DNA of 61,198 nt from the NCBI GenBank assembly GCA_028287185.1, contig JAQBQD010000155.1:97609-158806 (forward strand), read 5' to 3'. Both the position numbers and the translations under genes were made by a program. Positions 51,065 through 60,763 of the stretch are shown here, in pieces. Position 1 is the stretch's first letter; each line of letters starts with the position of its first letter. Under the pieces are notes generated by a model that had not been told where the DNA came from, searched no databases, and saw only the letters and a program-made list of their open reading frames with translations. This DNA comes from Gemmatimonadota bacterium. Its GTDB lineage: Bacteria; Gemmatimonadota; Gemmatimonadetes; Longimicrobiales; Longimicrobiaceae.

Positions 51065-51421
51065 TCAGACGAAGACGAAGTCGATGAGGTAGCGCGCGTA
51101 CCCGCCGTCCTCGGCCACTTCCTGGTTGTACGGGAAGGGGCACTCGCCGCCGGGCCCGCCGTCCAGGAAGTAGGTGACGTCGGTGCGGTTGGTGGAGGTG
51201 TTCACGTCCTTCACCGTGGTGATGCAGTGCACCACCTTGTGCAGCAGCTCGCTGCCCTGCCCCAGCGTGAGACCGCCCGTGGTGATCTGCTGCACGTTTC
51301 CGTTCAGCGTCACGCTGGTTCCCCCCGTCTGCGCGTCCCCGATCTCCACCCGCAGCGTCACGCTGCTCTCGGGCGCCACCGTATAGAACTGCGTGTCGCT
51401 GATTCGCGGGTCGTTCGGCAT
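51065..51421 (-). CDS. small beta-rich protein of unknown function
   Basis: A 118-aa protein starting at ATG 51421 (MPNDPRISDTQFYTVAPESS). It is predicted mostly beta strand with Thr/Val-rich segments (VTLRVEIGDAQTGGTSVTLN) and ends YARYLIDFVFV. No signal peptide is seen. The frame upstream of this ATG is not protein-like. It sits between two genes on the same strand, 166 bases from the first and 27 from the second. Confidence 0.55.
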   Translation of the reverse strand: MPNDPRISDTQFYTVAPESSVTLRVEIGDAQTGGTSVTLNGNVQQITTGGLTLGQGSELLHKVVHCITTVKDVNTSTNRTDVTYFLDGGPGGECPFPYNQEVAEDGGYARYLIDFVFV

Positions 51422-51587
51422 GGTCGCTCCGAGCCGGGGGATGAAGGCCGGTCGCGGCCGGGTGAACCCCGGCCGCCGGTGGATGAGGTACCGCCGGCTG
51501 TTCCGGCGGCCGGCATCGCAGAGCCACGCCACCCGCTCCGCCGCCGGTCTCGGCCGACGGAGCGGGGGGGAGCCGGGCGGCGGTGGA

Positions 51588-52469
51588 TCAGCCGACGGCG
51601 GTGTTCGGGTCGATGTAGCCGGGCTGGCCGGGCGCGGGCGCCACGGGCTGCACGGGAGCCGGGGCCGCGGCCGGGGCCACCACCGCGGGGGCGGCTTGCT
51701 GCGCCTGGGCGTTGGCGGCGGCGTTGGAGATGGGCGCCTGGCCGGCGGCCACCGCGGCCTGCGTGGCCAGGTTCTGGTGCACCGAGGCGGCGGGCATCGG
51801 CGCCTGCGTCTGGCTGGGGACCGCGGCGCCACCGGCGCCGGTCGGAGGCGCGGCGGCGGGACTGGCCGCCCGGTCCTTGGTGGAGCTCAGGAAGGAGCTG
51901 AAGGTGGTGACGATCTGGTGCATGCCGTCCGCCCCGCCCGCCATCAGCAGCGCCGTGATCACGATGTCGATGCGATGGAACCACAGCTGCTGGCTCGGGT
52001 GCGTCTTCGTCAGCGACTCGACCACGCCCTGCGCCATCAGCGGCTCGATGGCGCGCAGGCCCACCAGCGCGGTGAGCACCGACAGCGTGAACGACATCGC
52101 GAACGCAAGGCGCTGCGTCTCCAGCCGGTAGAAGTCCAGCGCGCGCTGCGCATCCACCCTCCCGTCGCCCGTGGCCGCGTCCACCAGGTGCTGAAGGTTC
52201 TGCGCCTCGGGGTCGCGCCAGGAGCTGATCACCACCTCGGTCGCGCGCTCGATGAAGAGCGACAGCAGCACCACCGGCGCCAGCACCTGCCCCACGTTGG
52301 CCATGCCGGCGGCCGACAGCGTGAGGCCCACCGCCCCCGCCGTCTCGCGCGCCGCGTAGACGATGAGCAGCCCGAAGGCCGCGATGAGCAGGGTGACCAC
52401 GCTGAAGATCCGGCTCACGTCGGCCGGCGTGCGCTGCGCACCCGCGGTTGCCGCAACGGCTCGCGCCAT
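51588..52469 (-). CDS. multi-helix membrane protein with Ala/Pro-rich tail
   Basis: A 293-aa protein starting at ATG 52469. About four membrane helices are visible (IFSVVTLLIAAFGLLIVYAA, VGQVLAPVVLLSLFIERATE, LAFAMSFTLSVLTALVGL, RIDIVITALLMAGGADGM). A low-complexity Ala/Gln/Pro tail from about residue 205 ends YIDPNTAVG. No family is recognised. The tail is likely periplasmic or cytosolic spacer. The gap 52470-52794 upstream shows no gene and should hold its promoter. Confidence 0.65.
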   Translation of the reverse strand: MARAVAATAGAQRTPADVSRIFSVVTLLIAAFGLLIVYAARETAGAVGLTLSAAGMANVGQVLAPVVLLSLFIERATEVVISSWRDPEAQNLQHLVDAATGDGRVDAQRALDFYRLETQRLAFAMSFTLSVLTALVGLRAIEPLMAQGVVESLTKTHPSQQLWFHRIDIVITALLMAGGADGMHQIVTTFSSFLSSTKDRAASPAAAPPTGAGGAAVPSQTQAPMPAASVHQNLATQAAVAAGQAPISNAAANAQAQQAAPAVVAPAAAPAPVQPVAPAPGQPGYIDPNTAVG

Positions 52470-52794
52470 CGGATTCTTTCTGGTCGGGTGTGAAGGAGGA
52501 CTGCGGTTCGGTCCCGAACCACGAGGCCCGGGAGTCGGGCGGGAGGAGCCCGAACGTAATCGGCCGAGTATCGAGGCGGGCGATGGAGAGAAACCGCGCG
52601 CCGGCGACCGGTTCGGATCGGCGACAGCGCCGTCACGAGCGCGGAGTGGCCCCTGCGGACACAATTATCGGCGCCAGAAGCGCACGGCGCCAGACTCTTC
52701 CGTTTGCCGGGGAGAATCGCGCGTACGGAAAGCCGTGCGGCGGGGAAGGAGCGGGATGCGGAAGTGGGGGCGTGCTCGGAAGATGGGCCGGCCC

Positions 52795-53475
52795 CTACAG
52801 GGCGCCGCCTTCCAGCTCCCCGGCCAGCCAGGCGTTCACGTCGTCCACCATCTCCGGCGGCACGGCGTGCTCGGCGTCGTACTCGCGGTACGTGACGCGT
52901 GCCCCCTGCCGCTCCAGGTGGTCGCGCGCGGAACGGCCGTGGGCGATGGGCACCACGGGATCCCAGGTGCCGTGCGCCAGCATCACCGGAAGCCCGCGCA
53001 CCCGGTGGGCGTCGGCGGCGGCGGGCAGAACCTCGGGGATCACGCGACCGCTCATGGCCACCACGCCCGCCAGCCGCTCGGGCTCGGTGAGGGCCACGCA
53101 CAGCGCCAGCGCCGCGCCCTGGCTGTGGCCGCACAGGAACACCCGCTCCGGGTCCGCTCCGTACTCGGCCGCCGCGTCCTCCAGCAGCCGGAGGATGGCG
53201 AGGCGGCTGGCGTGCATCCCCGCGGTGTCCACCACGCGTCCCGTGGGGGTCTGGTCGCCCAGCAGGTACCATCCCCAGCCGGCGTTGGGCAGGGGAAGCG
53301 GCCCCTGCGGCACCACCGCCAGAAAGCGCCCGTCCAATCGCTCCGCCAGGGGCAGCAGGGCGTGCGCGTCGCCGCCGTAGCCGTGCAGCACCACCAGCAG
53401 CGGCGGCCGTCCGCCACCGTCGACCCCGACGGTCGGCTCGCGGAGCAGGTGCGGGAGGGCGGCGGGGCTCTCCAT
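52795..53475 (-). CDS. alpha/beta-hydrolase carboxylesterase
   Basis: A 226-aa esterase of the carboxylesterase/phospholipase type. It has the oxyanion segment LVVLHGYGGDAHA, nucleophile FLCGHSQGAALAL (Ser), Asp in LAHGTWDPVVPIAHG and His in YDAEHAVPPEMVDDVNAWL. No signal peptide is present, so it is cytosolic. The start at ATG 53475 lies five bases after the universal stress protein stop; the three genes mntH-like, usp and this form one operon. Confidence 0.85.
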   Translation of the reverse strand: MESPAALPHLLREPTVGVDGGGRPPLLVVLHGYGGDAHALLPLAERLDGRFLAVVPQGPLPLPNAGWGWYLLGDQTPTGRVVDTAGMHASRLAILRLLEDAAAEYGADPERVFLCGHSQGAALALCVALTEPERLAGVVAMSGRVIPEVLPAAADAHRVRGLPVMLAHGTWDPVVPIAHGRSARDHLERQGARVTYREYDAEHAVPPEMVDDVNAWLAGELEGGAL

Positions 53476-53480
53476 GCGGC

Positions 53481-53942
53481 TCAGGCGCGGGGGCGCTCGC
53501 GGCGGTCGCGCGGGGTGCCGCGCACCAGCAGCACGGGCACGGTGGAGCGGTGGCGCACGCTGTTGGCCACGCTGCCGTACAACAGGTCGCTCAGGAAGCG
53601 GTGGCCGTGCGTGCTCATGGCGATCAGGTCGCACCCCTCGCGCTCGGCCAGCTCCACGATCTCGCGCGAGGGGTCGCCGCCGGCCAGGATGGACTCCACC
53701 GACAGCCCCTGCGCCGCCATGCGCGCGGCCACGCCCTCCAGGTAGCCCCGGTCGCGGGCCATCTCCTCCGACTCGCGCAGCGAGAGCTGGTGGAAGTTGC
53801 GCGCCACCCAGCCGTCGGCCACGTGCACCAGCAGCAGCGACGCCCGGCACAGGGTGGCGAGCCGCGCGACGTGGTCCACGATGGCCTCGTCGTAGTCGGA
53901 GTTCTCCAGCGGAACCAGGATCTTGTGGTACACGGGGGTCAC
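53481..53942 (-). CDS. universal stress protein (UspA family)
   Basis: A 153-aa UspA-fold protein: [20 protein letters not shown] at the N-terminus, [20 protein letters not shown] and a C-terminal [19 protein letters not shown]. The last part carries the G-x9-G-S/T type ATP-binding motif seen in nucleotide-binding Usps. The start is GTG 53942, overlapping the Nramp transporter TGA (GTGA), so the two proteins are translationally coupled. Usp genes next to metal transporters often have regulatory roles. Confidence 0.88.
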   Translation of the reverse strand: MTPVYHKILVPLENSDYDEAIVDHVARLATLCRASLLLVHVADGWVARNFHQLSLRESEEMARDRGYLEGVAARMAAQGLSVESILAGGDPSREIVELAEREGCDLIAMSTHGHRFLSDLLYGSVANSVRHRSTVPVLLVRGTPRDRRERPRA

Positions 53943-55312
53943 CCCAGCCACTGGCGGAAGGTCTGCGCCAGCATCCACAGGTTGATGGCGGCGATCACGA
54001 ACGCCACCAGGTAGGCCGCCGCCTTCAGCCAGGCGGCGTTCGCGAACTCGCCCATCTTGGCGCGGTCCGAGGTGAAGCGCACCAGCGGGAACACCGCGAA
54101 GGAAAGCTGCAGCGAAAGGATCACCTGCGAAAGGACCAGCAGCTTGGCCGTGCCGCTCTCGCCGTACGCGAAGGCCACCGCCGCCGCCGGCACGATGGCG
54201 ATGCCGCGCGTCACCAGGCGGCGCACCCAGGGCCGCAGGCGGATGTTGAGGAAGCCCTCCATCACGATCTGCCCGGCCAGCGTGCCCGTGAGCGTGGAGT
54301 TCTGGCCCGACGCCAGCAGCGCCACGGCGAACACCGTGCTGGCGCCCGCCGCGCCCAGCAGCGGCGTGAGCAGGTGGTAGGCGTCCTGGATCTCGGCCAC
54401 GCCCGTGCGGCCGCTGCGGTGGAAGGTGGCCGCCGCCACGATCAGGATGGCGGCGTTGATGAACAGCGCCAGCGACAGCGCCACCGTGCTGTCCAAGAAG
54501 GCGTACTTCACCGCCTCGCGCCGGCCCTCGGCGTTCAGCGCGTACTTTCGCGTCTGCACCACGGACGAGTGCAGGTACAGGTTGTGGGGCATGACGGTGG
54601 CGCCCAGGATGCCGATGGCCAGGTACAGCATGCGGGGGTCGCGCACCACCTCGGCCCGGGGCACGAAACCCGCCGCCACCGCCGCCATGTCGGGCCGGGC
54701 GATGATCATCTCGAACAGGAAGCAGACGCCCACGGTGGCCACCAGCACGATCACCAGCGTCTCCAGCAGCCGGAAGCCCCGGTGCTGCAGGAAGAGCACC
54801 GCGAACACGTCCAGCGCGGTGATGATGACGCCCCACGTCACCGGGATGCCGAAGAGCAGGTTCAGCGCGATGGCCGAGCCGATCACCTCGGCCAGGTCGC
54901 ACGCGGCGATGGCCAGCTCGCACCCCGCCCACAGGAACCACACCACGGGCCGGCTGTAGTGGTCGCGGCACGCCTGCGCCAGGTCGCGCCCCGTCACGAT
55001 GCCCAGCTTGCTCGAAAGCCCCTGCAGCAGCACCGCCATCAGGTTCGAGAGCAGGATCACGCTCAGCAGCCGGTAGCCGAACGCGCTTCCGCCCGCCAGG
55101 TCGGTGGCCCAGTTGCCGGGGTCCATGTACCCCACGGCCACCAGGTACCCGGGCCCCGCGAAGGCCAGGAACTTCCGCCACCGCGTCGCACCCGTCACCT
55201 CCACCGTGCGGTACACCTCGGCCAGGCTGGGCGTCACCCGCGCCCGCCGCCACCCCGGCTCCGGGACCGGCGCGTCGTCCGGTGGCCCCTGCACCTCCCC
55301 TTCCGCTTTCAC
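53939..55312 (-). CDS. mntH: Nramp-family divalent metal (Mn2+/Fe2+) transporter
   Basis: A 457-aa inner-membrane transporter with about eleven helices. The helix-1 metal motif appears as [10 protein letters not shown] (Asp and Asn ligands) and the helix-6 motif as [14 protein letters not shown] (the usual Met-Pro-His region), as in MntH. It starts with GTG. It imports Mn2+ or Fe2+ with protons. Downstream are a universal stress protein and an esterase in the same operon. Direct repeats upstream may be its metalloregulator site. Confidence 0.93.
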   Translation of the reverse strand: MKAEGEVQGPPDDAPVPEPGWRRARVTPSLAEVYRTVEVTGATRWRKFLAFAGPGYLVAVGYMDPGNWATDLAGGSAFGYRLLSVILLSNLMAVLLQGLSSKLGIVTGRDLAQACRDHYSRPVVWFLWAGCELAIAACDLAEVIGSAIALNLLFGIPVTWGVIITALDVFAVLFLQHRGFRLLETLVIVLVATVGVCFLFEMIIARPDMAAVAAGFVPRAEVVRDPRMLYLAIGILGATVMPHNLYLHSSVVQTRKYALNAEGRREAVKYAFLDSTVALSLALFINAAILIVAAATFHRSGRTGVAEIQDAYHLLTPLLGAAGASTVFAVALLASGQNSTLTGTLAGQIVMEGFLNIRLRPWVRRLVTRGIAIVPAAAVAFAYGESGTAKLLVLSQVILSLQLSFAVFPLVRFTSDRAKMGEFANAAWLKAAAYLVAFVIAAINLWMLAQTFRQWLG

Positions 55313-55334
55313 TGTGGAGAAGCCTTTCGCTGAT

Positions 55335-55367
55335 GCTTAAAATTCAAAGTTTCACTTCGCTTAAAAT
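55335..55367 (-). promoter_or_regulatory. AT-rich direct repeats upstream of the metal transporter
   Basis: GCTTAAAAT occurs at 55335-55343 and 55359-55367, exactly 24 bp apart, in a strikingly AT-rich patch 22-55 bases upstream of the transporter start. The placement suggests binding by a Mn- or Fe-responsive repressor, or promoter elements. Confidence 0.45.
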
Positions 55368-55536
55368 ATGAGGCGCGACCATCCGCGCAAGGCTGTCGAT
55401 CCCCTCCCCTCCCGGGGAGCCGAACCGCGGCCCTGCAACGTGCGTTCCGGACCCATGGCCGTGCCGCCGCCCCGTCCAACGACCTGTCCGCCAGCGTCCC
55501 TCCGCCCGTCCGTGGAAACGTCGTTGTTCAGATACG

Positions 55537-55572
55537 ACGGCGGCGGCATTCCGCGAGGGATGCCGCCGCCGT
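55537..55572 (-). terminator. 13-bp hairpin after the lipoprotein gene
   Basis: A perfect stem (55537-55549 with 55560-55572) and a 10-nt loop lie 39 bases past the minus-strand lipoprotein gene. There is no U tract. It could also insulate the transporter promoter region. Confidence 0.5.
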
Positions 55573-55611
55573 AATCCGCTGACCCTGGACGCCGCCGACT
55601 GGAGGGGACCC

Positions 55612-56094
55612 TCAGGGCGCGGGCGGCTTCGTGGTATCGGCCGCGGCCGTGTCCGGCGCGGCGGGGCTTCCGCCCGAATGGGAGCCGGCGTGCGCGGAGC
55701 GGGCCGGCTGGCAGTCCTCGTCCGTCGGCATCAGGTCCAGGCCGCCGGCCGCGGTGCGGGTCACGCCCACGCGCCATTCCCAGCTCTCGCTGTGGCCGGC
55801 GCTGAAGGTGGGCGACATCCACCCCTGCCCCCCGCCCACCGGCAGCGCCACCAGCCGCGTGGAGAAGACGCCCGTGGGCAGCACCACGCACTCCGAATGG
55901 CCGGGAAAGACGGTGGCGAAGCGGCGGCCTTCGCGGTCGCGGATCACCAGCGTCTCGGTGGGCGCCTCGTTCACCACCAGCACCGACAGGTGCAGGGGCT
56001 CTGGGCGCGCCTTGTCGTCCTTCTTGCCGTGGTGAAGGACCGAGCAGCCGGACAGGGCCAGCGCCGGGATGAGGACCAGCGTCTGCAGGCGCAT
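55612..56094 (-). CDS. small lipoprotein of unknown function
   Basis: A 160-aa protein starting at ATG 56094 with a lipoprotein signal (LVLIPALALSGC). The mature part has a beta-sandwich-like stretch (LHLSVLVVNEAPTETLVIRD, FATVFPGHSECVVLP) with two further Cys, and a Ser/Ala/Pro/Thr-rich tail. No family is recognised. Similar small lipoproteins with a 'V-x-N-x-x-x-x-x-V' strand start are common in Gemmatimonadota. Confidence 0.6.
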   Translation of the reverse strand: MRLQTLVLIPALALSGCSVLHHGKKDDKARPEPLHLSVLVVNEAPTETLVIRDREGRRFATVFPGHSECVVLPTGVFSTRLVALPVGGGQGWMSPTFSAGHSESWEWRVGVTRTAAGGLDLMPTDEDCQPARSAHAGSHSGGSPAAPDTAAADTTKPPAP

Positions 56095-56223
56095 GCGGGC
56101 TCCGGGGGTGGGATGGAAGAGGGGAGGGCGGCGGTCCGGAGGCCGCGCGCGGAGTGCCCGAAAAGGTGATACCGCCGGACGGGCGCCGTGTGCCCGCACC
56201 CGCCCGGCCCTCGGCGCCGCGGC

Positions 56224-57237
<1,014 letters not shown>

Positions 57238-57578
57238 CCCCCGCTCCTTCCGCTCCGGTTGGTCCCACGCTCCCGGCGCCTTCCGTCAGGGAGAGGCGCC
57301 CGGACAAGGGGATGCCGCAAGTGGGGGGCCGCGCATTCGTCAGAGGAACAGCGAGCGCCCGGGGAGGAGCACTCGACGGGTCCGCGCGCGTCCGACGGTG
57401 CGAGATGTTGTTGGGCGAGAAGGAGGGACGTGAAGGACCAGGAGGAGGAACGCGGCAACACCCGGGATCGTGACGGAGGAGGAGGTGTCGATGACGAGCC
57501 ATGACGGCGGCGGCGGCCCGGGGTTTGCGGCCCGGCGCGGCGTTCGTGGATGGGAACCCGCAGCGTTGGAGGGTCGAG

Positions 57579-58142
57579 ATGGACGGCAAGCTTCAGGGCA
57601 GGAGGGTGGCGATCCTGGTGGCAGACGGCTTCGAGCAGGTGGAGATGACGGAGCCGCGCCGGGCGCTGCAGGAGGCCGGCGCCGACACGCAGATCGTGTC
57701 TCCCGCCGAGGGCCGCGTGAAGGGATGGCAGCACACCGAGTGGGGCGACGAGTTCGACGTGGACGTGCCCCTCAAGGCCGCGCGCCCGGGCGACTACGAC
57801 GCGCTGCTGCTGCCCGGCGGGGTGATGAACCCCGACAAGCTGCGCATCGAGCCGCAGGCCGTGCAGTTCGTGAAGGACTTCTTCGAGGCCGGCAAGCCCG
57901 TGGCCGCCATCTGCCACGGCCCGTGGATGCTGGTGGAGGCGGACGTGGTGCGCGACCGCACCGTCACCTCCTTCCCCAGCATCCACAAGGACCTGCAGAA
58001 CGCCGGCGCCCGCTGGGTGGACGAGGAGGTGGTGACCGACCAGGGCCTGGTCACCAGCCGCAACCCGGACGACATCCCCGCCTTCAACCGCAAGATGGTG
58101 GAGGAGTTCGCCGAAGGCCACCACCGCGGCCAGCACGCCTGA
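57579..58142 (+). CDS. DJ-1/PfpI-family protein
   Basis: A 187-aa protein: VAILVADGFEQVEMTEPRRA (Glu of the triad), AAICHGPWML (nucleophile Cys followed by His) and VTSFPSIHKDLQNAGARWVD. These match the PfpI/YhbO subgroup, associated with stress resistance and glyoxalase or deglycase activity. ATG 57579 is preceded by GGAGGG at good spacing. A bidirectional terminator follows. Confidence 0.92.
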   Translation: MDGKLQGRRVAILVADGFEQVEMTEPRRALQEAGADTQIVSPAEGRVKGWQHTEWGDEFDVDVPLKAARPGDYDALLLPGGVMNPDKLRIEPQAVQFVKDFFEAGKPVAAICHGPWMLVEADVVRDRTVTSFPSIHKDLQNAGARWVDEEVVTDQGLVTSRNPDDIPAFNRKMVEEFAEGHHRGQHA

Positions 58143-58160
58143 CGGCCCACCGGACGAAGC

Positions 58161-58200
58161 GAAGCGCCTCCGCCGCGATGGGTCGCGGTGGAGGCGCTTC
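58161..58200. terminator. bidirectional terminator
   Basis: An 18-bp stem with one G-T wobble (58161-58178 with 58183-58200) and a 4-nt loop lie 18 bases past the DJ-1 gene. It faces the converging DUF4259 gene. Confidence 0.75.
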
Positions 58201-58343
58201 GTCTCGGTCCGATGTCGAGCGTTTCGTCCATCGGATTCCACACCCTGCTCTCGATCGCCGAGGGCGGCGTCCCGATCGAAGGGAGCGCGTCCGGCAGGTT
58301 CGACGGCGACGCGCGTGGATCAAAGGCGGCGAGGCGCGGTTGA

Positions 58344-58739
58344 TCAGCCCAGGCGGTCGCGCAGGTCCCGCACGGCGGCTTCCCACTCGCCCGCATCTCC
58401 GCTCTCCATCCATAGCTCGCGCAGCTCGGAGTGCCGCGCCACGGCGTTCACGGCGCGCCGGGCCATCTCCAGCATCCACGGCGCGGCACCGCCAGCTTGG
58501 GCGCGCACCCAGCCCGCGGCCGCGTCGGGAAGGCGGGAGGCGGGCCGACTCGCGAGCGCCGCAACCACCTCGGCGGCGGCCAGGGCGGCGGAGGCGTCGG
58601 GTCCTTCCACGTACCCGTCCGCCTCCGCGGCGGCCGACAGGGCATCGCGAAGCAGCACGGTGCCGTCGCCATCCAGCAAGTCGTCCAGCCAATCCATCGC
58701 GTCGTCATTCTCGAACGTGCCCGCTCCCCACGCTCCCAT
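58344..58739 (-). CDS. DUF4259 protein
   Basis: A 131-aa protein beginning MGAWGAGTFENDDAMDWLDD, the hallmark of DUF4259. The rest is helical and acidic (EADGYVEGPDASAALAAAEV, LRELWMESGDAGEWEAAVRD). It is cytosolic and of unknown function; family members are often standalone genes. The start at ATG 58739 is fixed by the conserved N-terminus. Confidence 0.85.
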   Translation of the reverse strand: MGAWGAGTFENDDAMDWLDDLLDGDGTVLLRDALSAAAEADGYVEGPDASAALAAAEVVAALASRPASRLPDAAAGWVRAQAGGAAPWMLEMARRAVNAVARHSELRELWMESGDAGEWEAAVRDLRDRLG

Positions 58740-58868
58740 CTGCCCTCCTGTCGTCACACGATTGGATCGACCGGATTTCCAGCGGTGCAAGGTCCTGCCC
58801 GGTCCCGGTGGACTCCGCATCCACTCCACCATCCGCATCCGGTGCGAACCAAAGCCGCCGGCCCCTCC

Positions 58869-60458
58869 TCAGCTCGCGGCCACGGTTCCGGCCGGCTCTT
58901 GCTCCGACGCCCCCGACCCGCCGTTCACCAGCCCGGTGAACAGCTCGGCGATGCGGGCGCGGTGGGCCTCGGGCACGTAGTCCATGTTCACGCGGCGGTC
59001 GTTGATCTCCCAGAACTTCTCGCGGTGCACGTGCAGCAGGTCGTCGCGCATGGAGGCCAGCAGCGCGGGCGGCAGGTAGCGCAGGCTGTCGCGGATCTGG
59101 GCCGCCTCGGCGTCGTGGCCGTGCAGCAGGAAGTAGCCCGCCAGCAGGACCTGCGCCTTCTTCACCCCCGCCAGCGGCGCCGCCTGGCCCGCGTCCAGCT
59201 GGAGGAAGCGCTCCAGCAGCTTGCCGCGGTTGGGGTATCCGCGCTCCCAGGCGCTGTGCACCAGCGCGCCCAGGTCGTGGGCGATGGTCTCCACCACGAA
59301 GGGCATGCCCGCGTCGCGCGCGGCCTGGGCGTAGTACTGGAAGTAGTAGGCGATCTCCTGCACCCGCTCGGGCCGCTCCATGGCGATGCCTTCCGCATAG
59401 CCGCGGTACTGGTGGAACAGGATGAACACCGAGCGCACGTCGCGGCGGTTGATGGCCAGGCGGATGAAGGTGTTGAAGTAGTCCACCACCATCTGCTCCA
59501 GCGCCGCGTCGGCCCGGGCCTCGGGATCCAGCCCCAGCGTGCACGCCGTCTCGGCGACCGCGCTCACCACGTCGTGGTTGCGGGGCACCGCGGCGCTCAG
59601 CAGCTCGCGCAGCTCCGCGAAGACCTTCATCTCCACGGTGATCCGTGCGGCGGCGATCTCGTCTATCTCGCGCGCGGGCAGGCTGCGGAAGGTGGCCGCG
59701 TCCGCGGTGAACCAGCCGGCGGGCATTCCCTCCTTCGCCCGCCAGTACGCCCGCACCGCGTCGCGCAGGGTGAGCACCGTCTCCACCGCCGTGGTGCGGT
59801 CGCCGCGCTCCACCGAACGGGCGCCCACGCTGGTGATGTGCTCCAGCAGCTCGGCCGCGGCGCGCGCGTGATGGGCCGCATCGGCGGGGCGGCGGCGGGC
59901 CTTCGCGGCCTCGTGCTCCACCTCGCGGCTCAGGCGCCGCAGCAGCGTGGTGGGGTGCAGGAAGCGGAACACGTAGTACAGGTACGGCACCAGCAGCGAG
60001 GGATACAGCACCGCCATCCCCAGCGCCAGTGACGCCTGGAAGCCGGGAAAGTACCCGTTCTTCAGGTCGTGCAGCAGCCACGCGTTGTTGGGCACGCCGA
60101 ACACGAACAGCAGCAGCACCAGCAGGTTCACCCGGTCGGTGATGAACAGCTCCAGGAACTTGACCGAGTAGGTGTTGGCCGTAAGCGGCACCGCGATGGC
60201 CACCGTGGTGAAGACGATGGCCAGGAGCTGGTTGAAGTTGCGGTTGAAGCCGTTGACGTAGTTGCGCGCCTCGTCCGGCCCGAACTCGAACAGGCGCCCC
60301 AGCGCCACCGGCTGGGTGAGCGCCTGCGCCCACGTCTCCAGCGCCAGCAGCGCCGAGATGGCGAGGGCGATGAGCAGCACCGAGCGCACCAGGACGATGC
60401 GCTCGCGCGAAGCGTCGCCCATGGCGACGGCGGATGCGGTGTGGGGAGCTGCGGCCAT
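58869..60458 (-). CDS. large membrane protein of unknown function
   Basis: A 529-aa protein. The N-terminal third has about four membrane helices (VLLIALAISALLALETWAQA, LLAIVFTTVAIAVPLTANTY, VNLLVLLLFVFGVPNNAWLL, ALGMAVLYPSLLVPYLYYVF). The remaining ~350 residues are soluble and helical, with ADAALEQMVVDYFNTFIRLA and RDVRSVFILFHQYRGYAEGI. The layout recalls DUF2254-type membrane proteins, but I cannot confirm that. Probably inner membrane with a cytosolic helical domain. No operon partner is evident; the gap 60459-60763 holds only a hairpin. Confidence 0.65.
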   Translation of the reverse strand: MAAAPHTASAVAMGDASRERIVLVRSVLLIALAISALLALETWAQALTQPVALGRLFEFGPDEARNYVNGFNRNFNQLLAIVFTTVAIAVPLTANTYSVKFLELFITDRVNLLVLLLFVFGVPNNAWLLHDLKNGYFPGFQASLALGMAVLYPSLLVPYLYYVFRFLHPTTLLRRLSREVEHEAAKARRRPADAAHHARAAAELLEHITSVGARSVERGDRTTAVETVLTLRDAVRAYWRAKEGMPAGWFTADAATFRSLPAREIDEIAAARITVEMKVFAELRELLSAAVPRNHDVVSAVAETACTLGLDPEARADAALEQMVVDYFNTFIRLAINRRDVRSVFILFHQYRGYAEGIAMERPERVQEIAYYFQYYAQAARDAGMPFVVETIAHDLGALVHSAWERGYPNRGKLLERFLQLDAGQAAPLAGVKKAQVLLAGYFLLHGHDAEAAQIRDSLRYLPPALLASMRDDLLHVHREKFWEINDRRVNMDYVPEAHRARIAELFTGLVNGGSGASEQEPAGTVAAS

Positions 60459-60710
60459 GCGATGCGGGAGCGGGGGTGGCGTGTCGGTGGATCGGACGAG
60501 GCGGTGGGACGGCGAGATTCCACCCAGCCGGTCGATCGACGGCGGCGGAGGAGGAGGGGGGAGATTCGCCGGCGGAGAAGCGCCCGCAGGTGTCGAATGA
60601 ACCGGAAGCTCCGACCCCGATCATCCCTTCGACGGGAGGGCGCCACGAGCGGCGGCGGATCAGTGTATCGGCTCGGCAACGGGGATACAAGCACCGCGTA
60701 GCGACGGCCG

Positions 60711-60738
60711 CCCCGGCACCCGTCGCTCGGCGCCGGGG
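60711..60738 (-). terminator. hairpin after the PPC-domain gene
   Basis: CCCCGGC and GCCGGGG pair across a 14-nt loop, about 25 bases past the stop of the partial minus-strand gene. An alternative pairing (GCACCC with GGGTGC) is also possible. Confidence 0.4.
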
Positions 60739-60763
60739 TGCTTCGGTCTTCCCGACCCGCGGA

